Assembly: GCA_955651875.1 (NCBI GenBank)
Contig: CATPAP010000285.1
Span: 1 to 25,848 of the forward strand
Reading direction: 5' to 3'
DNA from: Candidatus Dormiibacterota bacterium
Lineage (GTDB): Bacteria; Chloroflexota; Dormibacteria; Aeolococcales; Aeolococcaceae
Length of the DNA: 25,848 bases
Positions 1 through 7,826 of this stretch are shown here, piece after piece (positions within the stretch are counted from its first letter, which is position 1; each line of letters begins with the position of its first letter). The notes beneath the pieces were generated by a model that was not told where the DNA came from, ran no database searches, and saw only the letters and a program-made list of their open reading frames with translations. A program made the position numbers and the translations under genes.

Positions 1-1
1 G

Positions 2-3000
2 GCCTCCACCATCGCCGGTTTGCGCGCCGCCGAGGCGAAGACGCTCGCCGCGATGCGCGACGGCGTCGACGTCGTCTACCAGGCCAGCTTCTTCGACGGT
101 CGCTGGCGCGGCCACGCCGATTTCCTGCGCCGCGTGGGCACGCCCAGCGGGCTCGGCGACTGGAGCTACGAGGCCCACGACACCAAGCTGGCTCGCCGCA
201 CCAAGGCGGGCACACTCCTGCAGCTCGGCGACTACTCGAGGCAGCTGGCGCGCCTGCAGCGACTGGCGCCGCGGTCGCTGCACGTCGTGCTCGGCGATGA
301 CACCGTCGACTCATTTCTCTACGCCGACGTGTCGTCGTACCTCGAGGCGGTGCGCCCGCGGTTCGAGGCAGCCGTTGAGGCGGGCCTGGTCGCCACCTCG
401 CCCGACCCGGTCGAGATGTGCGACTACTGCGTCTGGAAGGACCGCTGCAGCGGCGAGTGGCGGCGAGCCGACCATCTCTCCCTGGTCGCCGGCATCCGCC
501 GTGACCAGCGCAGCAGCCTTGTCGCCGCGGGAGTCTGCACGCGGACGGCGCTCGCTGCGATCCCGGCCGGCACGGAGGTTCCGCAGGTCCGCGATGCCGC
601 GCTGTCGGGGCTCCGCAAGCAGGCCGCCCTCCAGCTGCAGACCGTTCGGGGCGGTGCCATCGCTTGGGCTCTCGTCGACCCCGAGCCCGATGCTCCCCAC
701 CGTGGCCTCGCCGCGCTTCCCGCGCCGTCGCCGGGCGACATCTTCTTCGACATGGAGGGCGACCAGTTCGTCGGGACCGCGGGCCGCGAGTACCTCTTCG
801 GCTGGGTCGAGGGGGAAGGGGTCGGAGCGCCATTCCGGACCCTGTGGGCGCACGACCCCGCCGCCGAGAGGGCAGCATTCGAGGCATTCATCGACACGGT
901 GATCGACAGGCAGACAAGCGACCCGGGCATGCACGTGTACCACTACGCGGCGTATGAACCCGCGGCGATGAAAAAGCTGATGGGCCGCTACGCCACACGC
1001 GAAGACGAGGTTGACGCCCTGCTCCGTGCGGGCGTCTTCGTCGATCTCTACCGCGCCGTCAAGCAGGGCGTCCGCATCGGCGTGGAGTCGTACTCGATCA
1101 AGAAGCTCGAGCCGCTCTACATGGCGTCGCGGGCTTCGGAGATCACCGACGCAGGCACCAGCATCGTGCAATACGAGCTATGGCTCGACGAGAGGCGCGA
1201 CGCCATCCTCGAGCCGATCCGCCGCTACAACGAGGACGACTGTCGCTCTCTTGTCGGGCTGCGCGGGTGGCTGGAGACGCGGCGCGCGGAGCTCGAGCAG
1301 CGGATTGGGCCGCTGTCGCGACCTCCGCTGGTCGATGGTGCCGCGCCGGACGCGGTGGCGGCAGGGACTGCGGAGGCGGACCGACTCGCTGCCGAGCTCA
1401 CCGCGGGCATCCCCATCGATCCGCAGCGGCAGACTGCTGAGCAGCACGCCCTCTCATTGCTCGCCGCTCTCCTTGACTGGCACAGGCGCGACGCCAAACC
1501 GGGATGGTGGGAGTATTTCGCGCGCAGGGACGCGTCCGATGAGGAACTCATCGAGGACGGCTCGTCCATCGGCGGCTTGGTTTTCCAGGGCGATGGCGGC
1601 ATCCACAAGAAGTCACGGTTGTACCGGTTCAGCTTCCCTGTGCAGGAGACCAAGATCAAGGTAGGGGACAACGTCGAAGATCCGCGGACACACGATGACG
1701 CCACGGGCGGCTGGGCCACCCGAAGGGCCGGTTCCATCCACGACATCGACACGACACGGGGCATCCTCGTGCTCAAGTGCACGGAGCTGCTCGAGCCGAT
1801 GCCGACGGCGGTGATCGCGCGCGGCCAGCCCGACGCCGCCGTCCTTCGCGCTGCGCTTCTGCGCGTCGGAGAGTGGGTTCGCGACCACGGTATCGATTCA
1901 CCCGGCAGCTTCCGCGCAATCCGCGACCTCCTGTTACGCCACCGGCCTCGCATCGCAGGAGTCCGCGACGGTGAGGCGCTGCGACGTGATGGTGAGGATG
2001 TGGTCAGCGCCGCCCGACGGTCGATCCGTGACGCCGACAGCACGTGCATCCCCGTGCAGGGGCCGCCGGGCTCCGGCAAGACCTACACCGGCGCCGCTGC
2101 CATCCTCGATCTTGTCACCGCGACGCCCCCCAGACCGGTCGCGGTCACCGCTCTGTCCCACCGCGCGATCACGCACCTGCTCAGTCGGGTGTGCGACGAG
2201 GCGCGCAACCGGGGCGTCAGCATCCGTGTGCTGCAGAAGAGCGACGACGAGCGCGGCTGCGACGACCCGCAGGTGCGATGCGTCGGCTCGAGCGCTCCGA
2301 TCGTCGCTGCGCGCGAGGAGGGAACGGTCGACGTGGTGGCCGGCACGGCGTGGTTGCTGGCACGCTTGGACATGGCGAGCAGGTTCGACACACTGTTCGT
2401 CGACGAGGCCGGGCAGCTGTCGCTCGCCTACGTCATGGCCATCGGGGGCTGCGCGCGCAACGTCGTTCTGCTCGGCGATCCCCAGCAGCTCGCGCAGCCG
2501 TCGGCTGGCTCACACCCACCCGGAGCGGAGGCGTCAGGGTTGGGACACGTTCTCGAGGATGCTGAGACGATCGCGCCGGATCGCGGCCTGTTCCTCGACC
2601 TCACCTGGCGGATGCATCCCGATGTCTGCTCCTACATCTCGGACATCTTCTATGACTCGCGGTTGCTGCCCGCATCCGACAACCTGCGCCAGCGTGTGCA
2701 CGGGGAGGACGAGCTGTCCGGTGCCGGCCTGCGCTGGTCACCGGTCGTACACACGGGCAACCGCTCCGCCTCGGAGCAGGAGGCCGCGGAGGTCGCGAGC
2801 CTCGTCTCGCGGCTGATCGGCCGCGACTGGACGGACCGCCGCGGCGACCAGCGGATGCTGACCGCCGCCGACATCGTCGTGGTCGCGCCCTACAAGGCTC
2901 ACGTGGCCGCCCTGCGCCGGCAACTTCCTGAGGCGGTGGCGGTTGGCACGGTGGACCGCTTCCAGGGACAGGAGGCTGTGGTGGTCATCTACTCGATGGC

Positions 3001-3259
3001 GACGTCCTTCGCTGAGGACGTACCACGGGGCATGGATTTCCTCTACTCGCGCAACCGGATGAACGTCGCCATCTCGCGTGCCCTCTGCCTGGCGATCCTG
3101 GTCTGCTCGCCGGAACTGCTGCGCGTCTTCTGCACGCGCGCCTCCACCGTCCCCCTCGTCAACGCTCTGAGCGCCTACGTGCAGCGCGCAACCCTGATCG
3201 GCGAGGGGCGACCGGAGTTCACGCAGGGTGCGTTGGAAGCCGCGCCCGCCAATGGCTGA
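2..3259 (+). CDS. TM0106-family RecB-like nuclease / RNase H-like / SF1 helicase fusion, 5' truncated
   Basis: Probable DNA repair or defence enzyme combining nuclease and helicase. The frame is open through the left edge (A-S-T-I-A-G precede the TTG at 20), so the true N-terminus lies outside the window and the TTG is not a convincing start. Visible order, counted from the TTG: a PD-(D/E)XK RecB/Cas4-like domain (E-A-H-D-T-K then Q-L-G-D-Y-S, about residues 50-75); a Cys cluster M-C-D-Y-C-V-W-K-D-R-C near 135-145 that may hold an Fe-S centre; an RNase H-like exonuclease domain (FFDMEGDQF near 245, IKKLEPLY, RYNEDDC); and a C-terminal superfamily 1 helicase with Walker A GPPGSGKT near 680, FVDEAGQ near 793, LLGDPQQLAQP, and the motif V/VI region VDRFQGQE and NVAISRA. 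All helicase motifs look intact. It converges on the hydrolase gene that ends at 3270, with only 10 bp between. Family assignment is firm; the cellular role is not established. Confidence 0.9.
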   Translation, partial: ASTIAGLRAAEAKTLAAMRDGVDVVYQASFFDGRWRGHADFLRRVGTPSGLGDWSYEAHDTKLARRTKAGTLLQLGDYSRQLARLQRLAPRSLHVVLGDDTVDSFLYADVSSYLEAVRPRFEAAVEAGLVATSPDPVEMCDYCVWKDRCSGEWRRADHLSLVAGIRRDQRSSLVAAGVCTRTALAAIPAGTEVPQVRDAALSGLRKQAALQLQTVRGGAIAWALVDPEPDAPHRGLAALPAPSPGDIFFDMEGDQFVGTAGREYLFGWVEGEGVGAPFRTLWAHDPAAERAAFEAFIDTVIDRQTSDPGMHVYHYAAYEPAAMKKLMGRYATREDEVDALLRAGVFVDLYRAVKQGVRIGVESYSIKKLEPLYMASRASEITDAGTSIVQYELWLDERRDAILEPIRRYNEDDCRSLVGLRGWLETRRAELEQRIGPLSRPPLVDGAAPDAVAAGTAEADRLAAELTAGIPIDPQRQTAEQHALSLLAALLDWHRRDAKPGWWEYFARRDASDEELIEDGSSIGGLVFQGDGGIHKKSRLYRFSFPVQETKIKVGDNVEDPRTHDDATGGWATRRAGSIHDIDTTRGILVLKCTELLEPMPTAVIARGQPDAAVLRAALLRVGEWVRDHGIDSPGSFRAIRDLLLRHRPRIAGVRDGEALRRDGEDVVSAARRSIRDADSTCIPVQGPPGSGKTYTGAAAILDLVTATPPRPVAVTALSHRAITHLLSRVCDEARNRGVSIRVLQKSDDERGCDDPQVRCVGSSAPIVAAREEGTVDVVAGTAWLLARLDMASRFDTLFVDEAGQLSLAYVMAIGGCARNVVLLGDPQQLAQPSAGSHPPGAEASGLGHVLEDAETIAPDRGLFLDLTWRMHPDVCSYISDIFYDSRLLPASDNLRQRVHGEDELSGAGLRWSPVVHTGNRSASEQEAAEVASLVSRLIGRDWTDRRGDQRMLTAADIVVVAPYKAHVAALRRQLPEAVAVGTVDRFQGQEAVVVIYSMATSFAEDVPRGMDFLYSRNRMNVAISRALCLAILVCSPELLRVFCTRASTVPLVNALSAYVQRATLIGEGRPEFTQGALEAAPANG

Positions 3260-3269
3260 GGTCCGATTC

Positions 3270-4106
3270 TCACGCGCTCTCCGCCAAGAATTCCCGCATC
3301 ACCCCAAGCTGGCGGTGTACGGCGGCGCTGTTCCAGCCATGGCCCTGTTCGCTGTCCACGAACATGCGGATGTTGGAGCGACCGGCGATCAGCCGCCGGA
3401 GCCGCTGCACGTCGACCATGTGATCCTGCTCGGCGACGATCACCAGCGTCTGTCCGTCGCGCTCGAGCAGCGCGCGCAACCCGTCGTAGCGCGATCCGTC
3501 CCGCAACCACTCGCGCGCGGCGGGCGGATAAGCACGGCGCTGGTTATCGAAATTGGCCTGTGATGTTTGCCGGTCGACGTCGCCCTCCGCGATGACGTAG
3601 CGCTTGTACAGGTCGCTCACCGGCCGGTTGCGGCTGAGCGCAACGACGACCTGCCACAGCGGCGGCAGTGTCAGCACGCGCACCTGCTCGCGGTAGAAGC
3701 GGCGGATCAGAGCGGGAGCAAGCAGCGGTGTGTGCAGGACCAGGCGGTCCACGCGCTCGCCGCAGCGCTCCACCAGGGCGCACGCGACCGACGCGCCCAG
3801 GCACAGGCCGGCAACGTCGAGCTCTTCGATCTCGAGACGGTTGAGCAGCGATTCGAGCGCCGTCGCCATGGCCTCCACGGTGTGCCGGCCGGACAGCGGA
3901 GCGGACTCCCCGTTGCCAGGCAGGTCGGGAATGATCAGCCGGCGGAACGTGGCCAATTCGCTGAACCGGCCGCCGAACTCCTCCGCCGAGCTCAGAAACC
4001 CGTGGCACAGGAGCAGCGGCCGGCCCTGCCCGATCGTCAGGCACCGAATCGACGTAGCGCCATCACTGATGTGGAGCTCGTTCATGGAGAGTGCCGTCGC
4101 GGTCAT
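3270..4106 (-). CDS. alpha/beta hydrolase with cysteine nucleophile
   Basis: Alpha/beta hydrolase fold protein of 278 aa, probably cytosolic, substrate unknown. The oxyanion segment is LLCHGF (His35-Gly36), the nucleophile elbow is G-L-C-L-G with Cys102, the likely acid is Asp228 (A-E-Q-D-H), and the base is His256 (GHGWN). Most family members have Ser in the elbow; the Cys resembles dienelactone hydrolases, although the rest looks like the esterase/haloperoxidase-type family. The ATG at 4106 lies inside the 3' end of the HAD phosphatase gene (overlap to 4063), implying co-transcription and coupled translation. An internal ATG at 4085 is an alternative start. There is no signal peptide. Confidence 0.85.
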   Translation of the reverse strand: MTATALSMNELHISDGATSIRCLTIGQGRPLLLCHGFLSSAEEFGGRFSELATFRRLIIPDLPGNGESAPLSGRHTVEAMATALESLLNRLEIEELDVAGLCLGASVACALVERCGERVDRLVLHTPLLAPALIRRFYREQVRVLTLPPLWQVVVALSRNRPVSDLYKRYVIAEGDVDRQTSQANFDNQRRAYPPAAREWLRDGSRYDGLRALLERDGQTLVIVAEQDHMVDVQRLRRLIAGRSNIRMFVDSEQGHGWNSAAVHRQLGVMREFLAESA

Positions 4107-4812
4107 GATCGCCCGCCAGTGTACGGATGACCAGCCCCGGGAAGGGGTCGGTCAGGTCAGCGAGGACGTAATCCGCGCCGGCCTGCTTGAGTTCGTCGAC
4201 CTTGTACTTCCCCGTCGCGACGCCGATACCGACCGCGTCCGCTGCGTGTGCCGCGGCGATATCCATCGGCGTGTCGCCGACGACACAGATCCGCAACGGA
4301 TCGAGCGGCGATCCATGCACGACACTGGCGCGGCGAATGGCGATGCGCGTGAGCTCGCCGCGGTCGCGGGAGTCCGAGCCGAATCCCCCAAATGAAAAAT
4401 ACTGATTGAGGCCGGCACGGGCGAGCTTGATGTGGGTCGCCGCTTCAACCGCTCCCGACGTGATGCCGACCAAGACGCCTGTTTCGATCAGCCGCAGCAG
4501 CAGGTTGTCGACCCCTGGGAGCACGTGATACCCGGGTGAGCTGGCGACCTCCTGCGGCAAGAACTCGAGGTACTCGCTCATCAGCAGGGCCAGCTCCTCG
4601 GGCGACGGCTCGCGCCCCATGACGCCGCGGAACGTGATTCGCCCCACCTCGGGATCGGTCATCCCGCCCTTGGTGAACTTGCTGATGTCTGCGGCAACTC
4701 CCCACAGCTTGTCGAAGCCACGCCCCCAAGACCTCGCGCCGGCGCCGCCAGTGCTCACGAGGGTCTCATCGACATCAAAGGCGATCGCCAGCGGGGCCGA
4801 GTCTTGCTTCAT
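4063..4812 (-). CDS. HAD-family hydrolase (phosphatase)
   Basis: Haloacid-dehalogenase superfamily phosphatase of 249 aa, phosphoglycolate-phosphatase-like. Motif I is FDVDETL (nucleophile Asp13, acid/base Asp15), motif II is GITSG (Thr118), Lys129 fits motif III, and motif IV is VVGDTPMD (Asp180, Asp184). An alpha-helical cap lies between motifs I and II. The frame stays open to an upstream ATG at 4959, but that 49-residue extension reads through the tRNA-like hairpin at 4931-4974 and is not protein-like, so I chose the ATG at 4812, which directly precedes the conserved core. GAGG lies a few bases upstream of it. It overlaps the downstream alpha/beta hydrolase gene. Substrate not predictable from sequence. 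Confidence 0.88.
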   Translation of the reverse strand: MKQDSAPLAIAFDVDETLVSTGGAGARSWGRGFDKLWGVAADISKFTKGGMTDPEVGRITFRGVMGREPSPEELALLMSEYLEFLPQEVASSPGYHVLPGVDNLLLRLIETGVLVGITSGAVEAATHIKLARAGLNQYFSFGGFGSDSRDRGELTRIAIRRASVVHGSPLDPLRICVVGDTPMDIAAAHAADAVGIGVATGKYKVDELKQAGADYVLADLTDPFPGLVIRTLAGDHDRDGTLHERAPHQ

Positions 4813-4929
4813 CGCGCCATCCTCGTCACCCGAGTGGACTCCAAAAGGGAGGACACCTGGACGATCGATCAGGCCTCCAATCGGACGAGGCTCCTGGGCT
4901 GCTTGCAAGGGTTGCAGAATACGATGTGG

Positions 4930-4974
4930 CGGTGCCGGGGGAGGGAGTCGAACCCTCACGGGGTTGGCCCCGGC
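4930..4974 (-). other. tRNA-like acceptor + T-arm hairpin (possible tRNA remnant)
   Basis: On the minus strand GCCGGGG (4974-4968) pairs perfectly with CCCCGGC (4940-4934). Between them lie 10 nt, then a T-arm with stem GAGGG/CCCTC and the canonical 7-nt loop TTCGACT. An unpaired A and then CCG follow the 3' strand, like a discriminator and a degenerate CCA. D-arm and anticodon arm are missing, and no complete cloverleaf can be drawn with up to 150 nt of upstream sequence. It may be the 3' end of a tRNA left by integration or deletion. A chance GC-rich fold cannot be excluded. Confidence 0.4.
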
Positions 4975-5071
4975 GGTTGTTGAGGCCGAGCTTCCGGCGT
5001 TCGCCTGGGCCCGCGCACGGCCGTTCTGTATTCGAATTCAGACGATCGCACATGGCTAGCGCCCGCTGCTG

Positions 5072-5101
5072 ACCGCCGGAAATCGCCCCGTAAGGTGTCA
5101 A
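5072..5101 (-). repeat. inverted repeat, left copy
   Basis: Read on the minus strand from 5101 this begins TTGACACCTT and ends TCCGGCGGT. It matches the plus-strand segment 5596-5624 at about 26 of 29 positions with one gap. The match extends upstream through ACACCC if a 3-nt indel is allowed. The two copies point away from each other. Confidence 0.6.
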
Positions 5102-5151
5102 GTAGGGTGTCACGATGACGGCGGCAGGCTAGCGAAGCGATAGCCAGTGCA

Positions 5152-5388
5152 TCACCGCGCCCGAAAGTCCAATGGGGTGCCTCGGCCGTGCCTCAGCCTT
5201 CCGGCTGCGGGATTAGCGCGGTCATGCGGCTGACGCGGAAGTGCCGCGGGGGGAAGCGCTCTCCGTCGACGGAAGCCACCCATTGATAGGCCGGCAAGCC
5301 AGATGAGTGCAGCAACGGCACCTGCGGCGGCGGGGAGGATCACGATCATCCCAAGCGTCACGAAGGCGTGAGCGAGATTGCCCCACAT
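5152..5388 (-). CDS. possible small single-pass membrane protein
   Basis: Doubtful 78-aa ORF from the ATG at 5388. The N-terminal half contains one convincing hydrophobic stretch of about 25 residues (FVTLGMIVILPAAAG continuing to LIWLAGLSMGG) followed by F-R-R-R-R, which would leave a basic cytosolic C-terminus. A GGAG lies 11 nt upstream of the ATG. The basic, Pro/Arg-rich tail is low complexity and may be out-of-frame GC-rich sequence. It sits in a gene-poor, apparently decayed stretch with no operon partner. No family recognised. Confidence 0.3.
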   Translation of the reverse strand: MWGNLAHAFVTLGMIVILPAAAGAVAALIWLAGLSMGGFRRRRALPPAALPRQPHDRANPAAGRLRHGRGTPLDFRAR

Positions 5389-6169
5389 GAAATGGCAAAC
5401 TCCAGGTGAAGGTCCGCACGGGCCGTCCGAGCCAGTATGCGCCGTCTGGCGCAAGCGCACGGCGCTGTTGCGGGAGCTGGGCGGTTCGTGCCGAGTCAGT
5501 TCATGAACAACTCGTGGACACGACATGAACACGCAATTCGAACAGCGGCCCGTGTAGGTCCGGTCAAAAGGCGACACCGGAGTTCCGGTACACCCTTGAC
5601 ACCTTGCGGCGCGGTTCCGGCGGTTTCTTGACATGGCGGGTGGCCTGAACCGCGGTACCGAGTGTGGTGCGCCCGTCGTTCAATACATACACGCACCTGT
5701 CTGGTGGAACTGTGTGTGATGGGTCAGGCGCGAGCCAGGAGGGAATGGACAGGGCCTGCGGCGCGGGCGGGCCAGTGCCCGCGACGCGCACCGGGACCAG
5801 GGCGCATGCAGAGGCGGGAGGACTGCGCGACGCCAGGCCGGTGTGTCGCGCAGCAGCCTAAGCCAACGTGGCCATGACGCCGCGGGGTTGGGTCAGACCG
5901 CGAGCTGTCCGCGGGCGGCGGCGGAGGAAGAACGCTCCGGCGACGTCACCCGCGCTAGGACACGCGGTGGAGCGACCTTCCGTCGACAGCACGAAGGTGC
6001 CGGCGACGCTCGCCGGCCCCCTCGCGATGAACCCGGTTGCCTACGCGGCGCGGCGCCACCGACGCGACACTGCCGCGGCACCACCGGCGGTACGAGGCGC
6101 ACCGCGACGAAGGCGCGCCCTTCCGGAGCTCGACTGACGCGGCGAGCCTGTTCATGTGAGCCACGGTCA
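5389..6169. other. gene-poor stretch, probably decayed
   Basis: No convincing gene. The right copy of the inverted repeat lies at 5596-5624. A plus-strand frame from a GTG at 5967 to a stop at 6137 has GC-rich third positions and an upstream AGGA, giving a 56-aa basic peptide, but it shows no domain and could be a fragment. Arg/Pro/Ala-rich readings in other frames look like noise from high-GC DNA. Confidence 0.5.
5596..5624 (+). repeat. inverted repeat, right copy
   Basis: TTGACACCTT followed by GCGGCGCGGTTCCGGCGGT. It is the inverted partner of 5072-5101 and bounds an interval of about 550 bp. No transposase is visible between the two copies. Confidence 0.6.
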
Positions 6170-6376
6170 TTGACCGGGCCCTTCCGGTCCGCTCGCCTGA
6201 GCGGGCAGTTGCTGGCGGTGATCCGCGCGGCGGAAGCGGCGCACGGCTCCTCGGCCGGCGATCGTCGCCGGTTGAGGGTCGAACTGGAGCACGTGCAGTC
6301 GGAGGAACCCGCTCACCTCGCTGTGATGAGGGATTACAGGCTGAGGCTGAAGGGTGACCATGGCTCTCCCGCGTAA
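6170..6376 (+). CDS. small hypothetical protein
   Basis: Candidate 68-aa protein in a frame with GC-rich third positions, charged and helix-prone (for example R-R-R-L-R-V-E-L-E-H-V-Q). The start is uncertain: TTG at 6170, TTG at 6209 or GTG at 6218, none with a strong ribosome binding site. Its stop overlaps the ATG of the next gene (6360) by 17 nt, the spacing expected of co-translated genes and the main reason to report it. No family recognised. Confidence 0.3.
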   Translation: MTGPFRSARLSGQLLAVIRAAEAAHGSSAGDRRRLRVELEHVQSEEPAHLAVMRDYRLRLKGDHGSPA

Positions 6377-6650
6377 CATCAGGTTCAGCGGGTTGGACTC
6401 GAGCCCTCGCGACCTCTTCGCACAACGCGCTGCCGAGATCGCGGCGGTGGACGAGGAGGCGTTTCCGGACCTCATCGCCGCCGCTGAGGCGACGCTCCTC
6501 AACGACGACGAGAGCGACCTCGCCAGGGTGGGCGCTGGGCTGCTCCGCATTGCCCTGCGGAGTCGTCAGCTCGGAGCCAGCCCCACTGAGGTGCATAGCC
6601 TCCTTCGGCGCTGGGCCGACCTCTTGACGGGCGAGGGTGCGTCCTCGTGA
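6360..6650 (+). CDS. hypothetical small acidic helical protein
   Basis: A 96-aa protein of unknown function, rich in Ala, Leu, Glu and Asp and predicted nearly all helical (DLFAQRAAEIAAVDEEAF, LLRRWADLL). I chose the ATG at 6360 because GAAGG sits 6 nt upstream; an in-frame GTG at 6354 is possible. Codon use matches real genes in the window. It precedes the DUF4238 fragment by 46 nt, so these may be remnants of one operon. No signal peptide, membrane segment or known motif. Confidence 0.5.
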   Translation: MALPRNIRFSGLDSSPRDLFAQRAAEIAAVDEEAFPDLIAAAEATLLNDDESDLARVGAGLLRIALRSRQLGASPTEVHSLLRRWADLLTGEGASS

Positions 6651-6696
6651 TCCACGTCCGTCAACCCCGACGGGCGAGCGGCACAGCGGTGCGCTC

Positions 6697-6926
6697 GTGA
6701 CCTCCGACCCGAAACGGCATCATTACGTTCCTCGCTTTCTGCTCAGACGCTTTGCCGAGAAGCCAGAGGACAAGAATCCGGCGATCTGGCGCTTGAACAA
6801 AGCCACCGGCGCCAGCGCCCGCCGCAGCGTCGATAACGAGGGTGTGATCGGTCACTACTACCGCCCCTCCAATGCGACTGGCCTGCCGCCTGGGTTTCCG
6901 GAGAAGGTGCTCTCCGACGTCGAAGG
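6697..6926 (+). pseudogene. DUF4238 protein, 5' fragment
   Basis: From a GTG at 6697 the product begins T-S-D-P-K-R-H-H-Y-V-P-R-F, the hallmark N-terminus of DUF4238 proteins, and continues to F-P-E-K-V-L-S-D-V-E-G over about 76 residues. Members of this family are normally about 250-350 aa. Here the homology stops near 6926 and the frame runs into the antisense of an hsdS fragment, ending at a stop at 7005. The gene has therefore lost most of its 3' part by deletion or recombination. DUF4238 genes are often found in accessory regions and their function is unknown. Confidence 0.7.
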
Positions 6927-7321
6927 CTCAGCTAGCGGCGGTAGTGGCAGCAGCGCGGGGGCCATCCGCGTAAGGTCACGCGGGGGAGTGCTGCGCCCTT
7001 CATGAACCCGCGCATCTGGTCGTACAAGAATGGGGATCGGAGAAAGGCGACAAGGAGGCGGTTGTATAGACCTGCGGGCACTTTGAGTAGGGCGACGCTC
7101 GACAACATACTGAACGGCTCGTCGAGATCGTTCACGGTAACGACCCCAGTCGTCGCGCCATCCTTGATGTAGAGAACGTCGCCCTTGGCTGGGTTGCAAC
7201 GAGCAAAAATCTCGTCATGCACTGGCGCCGATACGTAGGTGACGTTCTTCAGCGATACATTCGGCTTGAAGACAGCGGTCGTCCCATCGGTGAATCTGAC
7301 CACCGTGCAGACAGGGTCGTT
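6927..7321 (-). pseudogene. type I restriction specificity subunit (HsdS) fragment, frameshifted
   Basis: Encodes part of one HsdS target-recognition domain. Recognisable pieces in order are VFKPNVSLKNVTYVS, RCNPAKGDVLYIKDGATTG, DEPFSMLSSVALLK and FLRSPFLYDQM, followed in a second frame by DLTRM and LLPLPPLAE, the usual end of a recognition half. The frame switch falls at a run of five G (plus strand 6982-6986), consistent with a one-base indel. Intact HsdS proteins are about 400 aa with two such domains. There is no start, no second half and no hsdM or hsdR nearby. It abuts the DUF4238 fragment at about 6927 and the cold-shock gene's leader at about 7330. Confidence 0.75.
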
Positions 7322-7349
7322 GAAGAGTCGAGAGGGCAGGAGACACGAT

Positions 7350-7559
7350 ATGTCCACCAACGGGACAATCAAGAAGGTCCAGTCGGACCGCGGATTCGGC
7401 TTTATCGCCGCCGAGGATGGAGAGGAGTACTTCTTCCATCGCAGCGGCCTCGACCCATCCCTGAACTTCGACAGCCTCGCCGGTGGCGAGGCCGTGACCT
7501 TCGAGGTCGAGAAGAGCGACAAGGGTCCACGAGCCAACCGCGTGCGCGCGGCCGGCTGA
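7350..7559 (+). CDS. csp: cold-shock domain protein
   Basis: A 69-aa single-stranded nucleic-acid binding protein of the CspA family, acting as an RNA chaperone in the cytosol. It starts M-S-T-N-G-T-I-K-K-V and carries RNP1 (DRGFGFI) and RNP2-like (EYFFH) motifs on the expected beta barrel, at the usual family length. The ATG at 7350 is preceded by GGAG about 8 nt upstream. An in-frame upstream start at 7239 would add 37 residues derived from antisense hsdS sequence and is rejected. A GC-rich hairpin follows the stop (7571-7598). Probably monocistronic; whether it is cold-induced cannot be seen. Confidence 0.93.
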   Translation: MSTNGTIKKVQSDRGFGFIAAEDGEEYFFHRSGLDPSLNFDSLAGGEAVTFEVEKSDKGPRANRVRAAG

Positions 7560-7570
7560 CCCAGCCGGAC

Positions 7571-7598
7571 GGGGATCGGCGGCGTGCCGCCGGTCCCC
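7571..7598 (+). terminator. GC-rich hairpin after csp
   Basis: GGGGATCGGCGG, loop CGTG, then CCGCCGGTCCCC: a 12-bp stem with one T-G wobble and a tetraloop, 11 nt after the csp stop. There is no U-tract, so it is a terminator candidate or a 3' stabilising hairpin. Confidence 0.45.
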
Positions 7599-7826
7599 AA
7601 CCCCGTCCAGGACACTCCGTGGCCCCGTCCCAGAGGCGGCCCAACGGCGGCACGGGGGATTGTCGGCCAGCTGGGACTGAGCGAACGTGCCGCAGCGGTC
7701 GATCCCCTTACATCACATCAAACGTCGAAAACCGCAAGGTAGCCAGACTGTTGACCATCTGTTACAGTGTGACCCAGTAGAAGCGTTTGGGGCATTCACC
7801 CCGCTTAGGGCCAACGGAGGTCGGAC

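Noticed and set aside
4813..4959. N-terminal extension of the HAD phosphatase
   Set aside because: It translates the tRNA-like hairpin and non-coding sequence; the conserved core starts just after the ATG at 4812.
4930..5290. tmRNA gene on the minus strand
   Set aside because: The 3' end resembles a tRNA-like domain, but no matching 5' end, tag-peptide frame or expected 5' motif was found within about 350 nt.
7239..7349. N-terminal extension of the cold-shock protein
   Set aside because: The extra 37 codons are antisense to the hsdS fragment; the family start and ribosome binding site fit the ATG at 7350.
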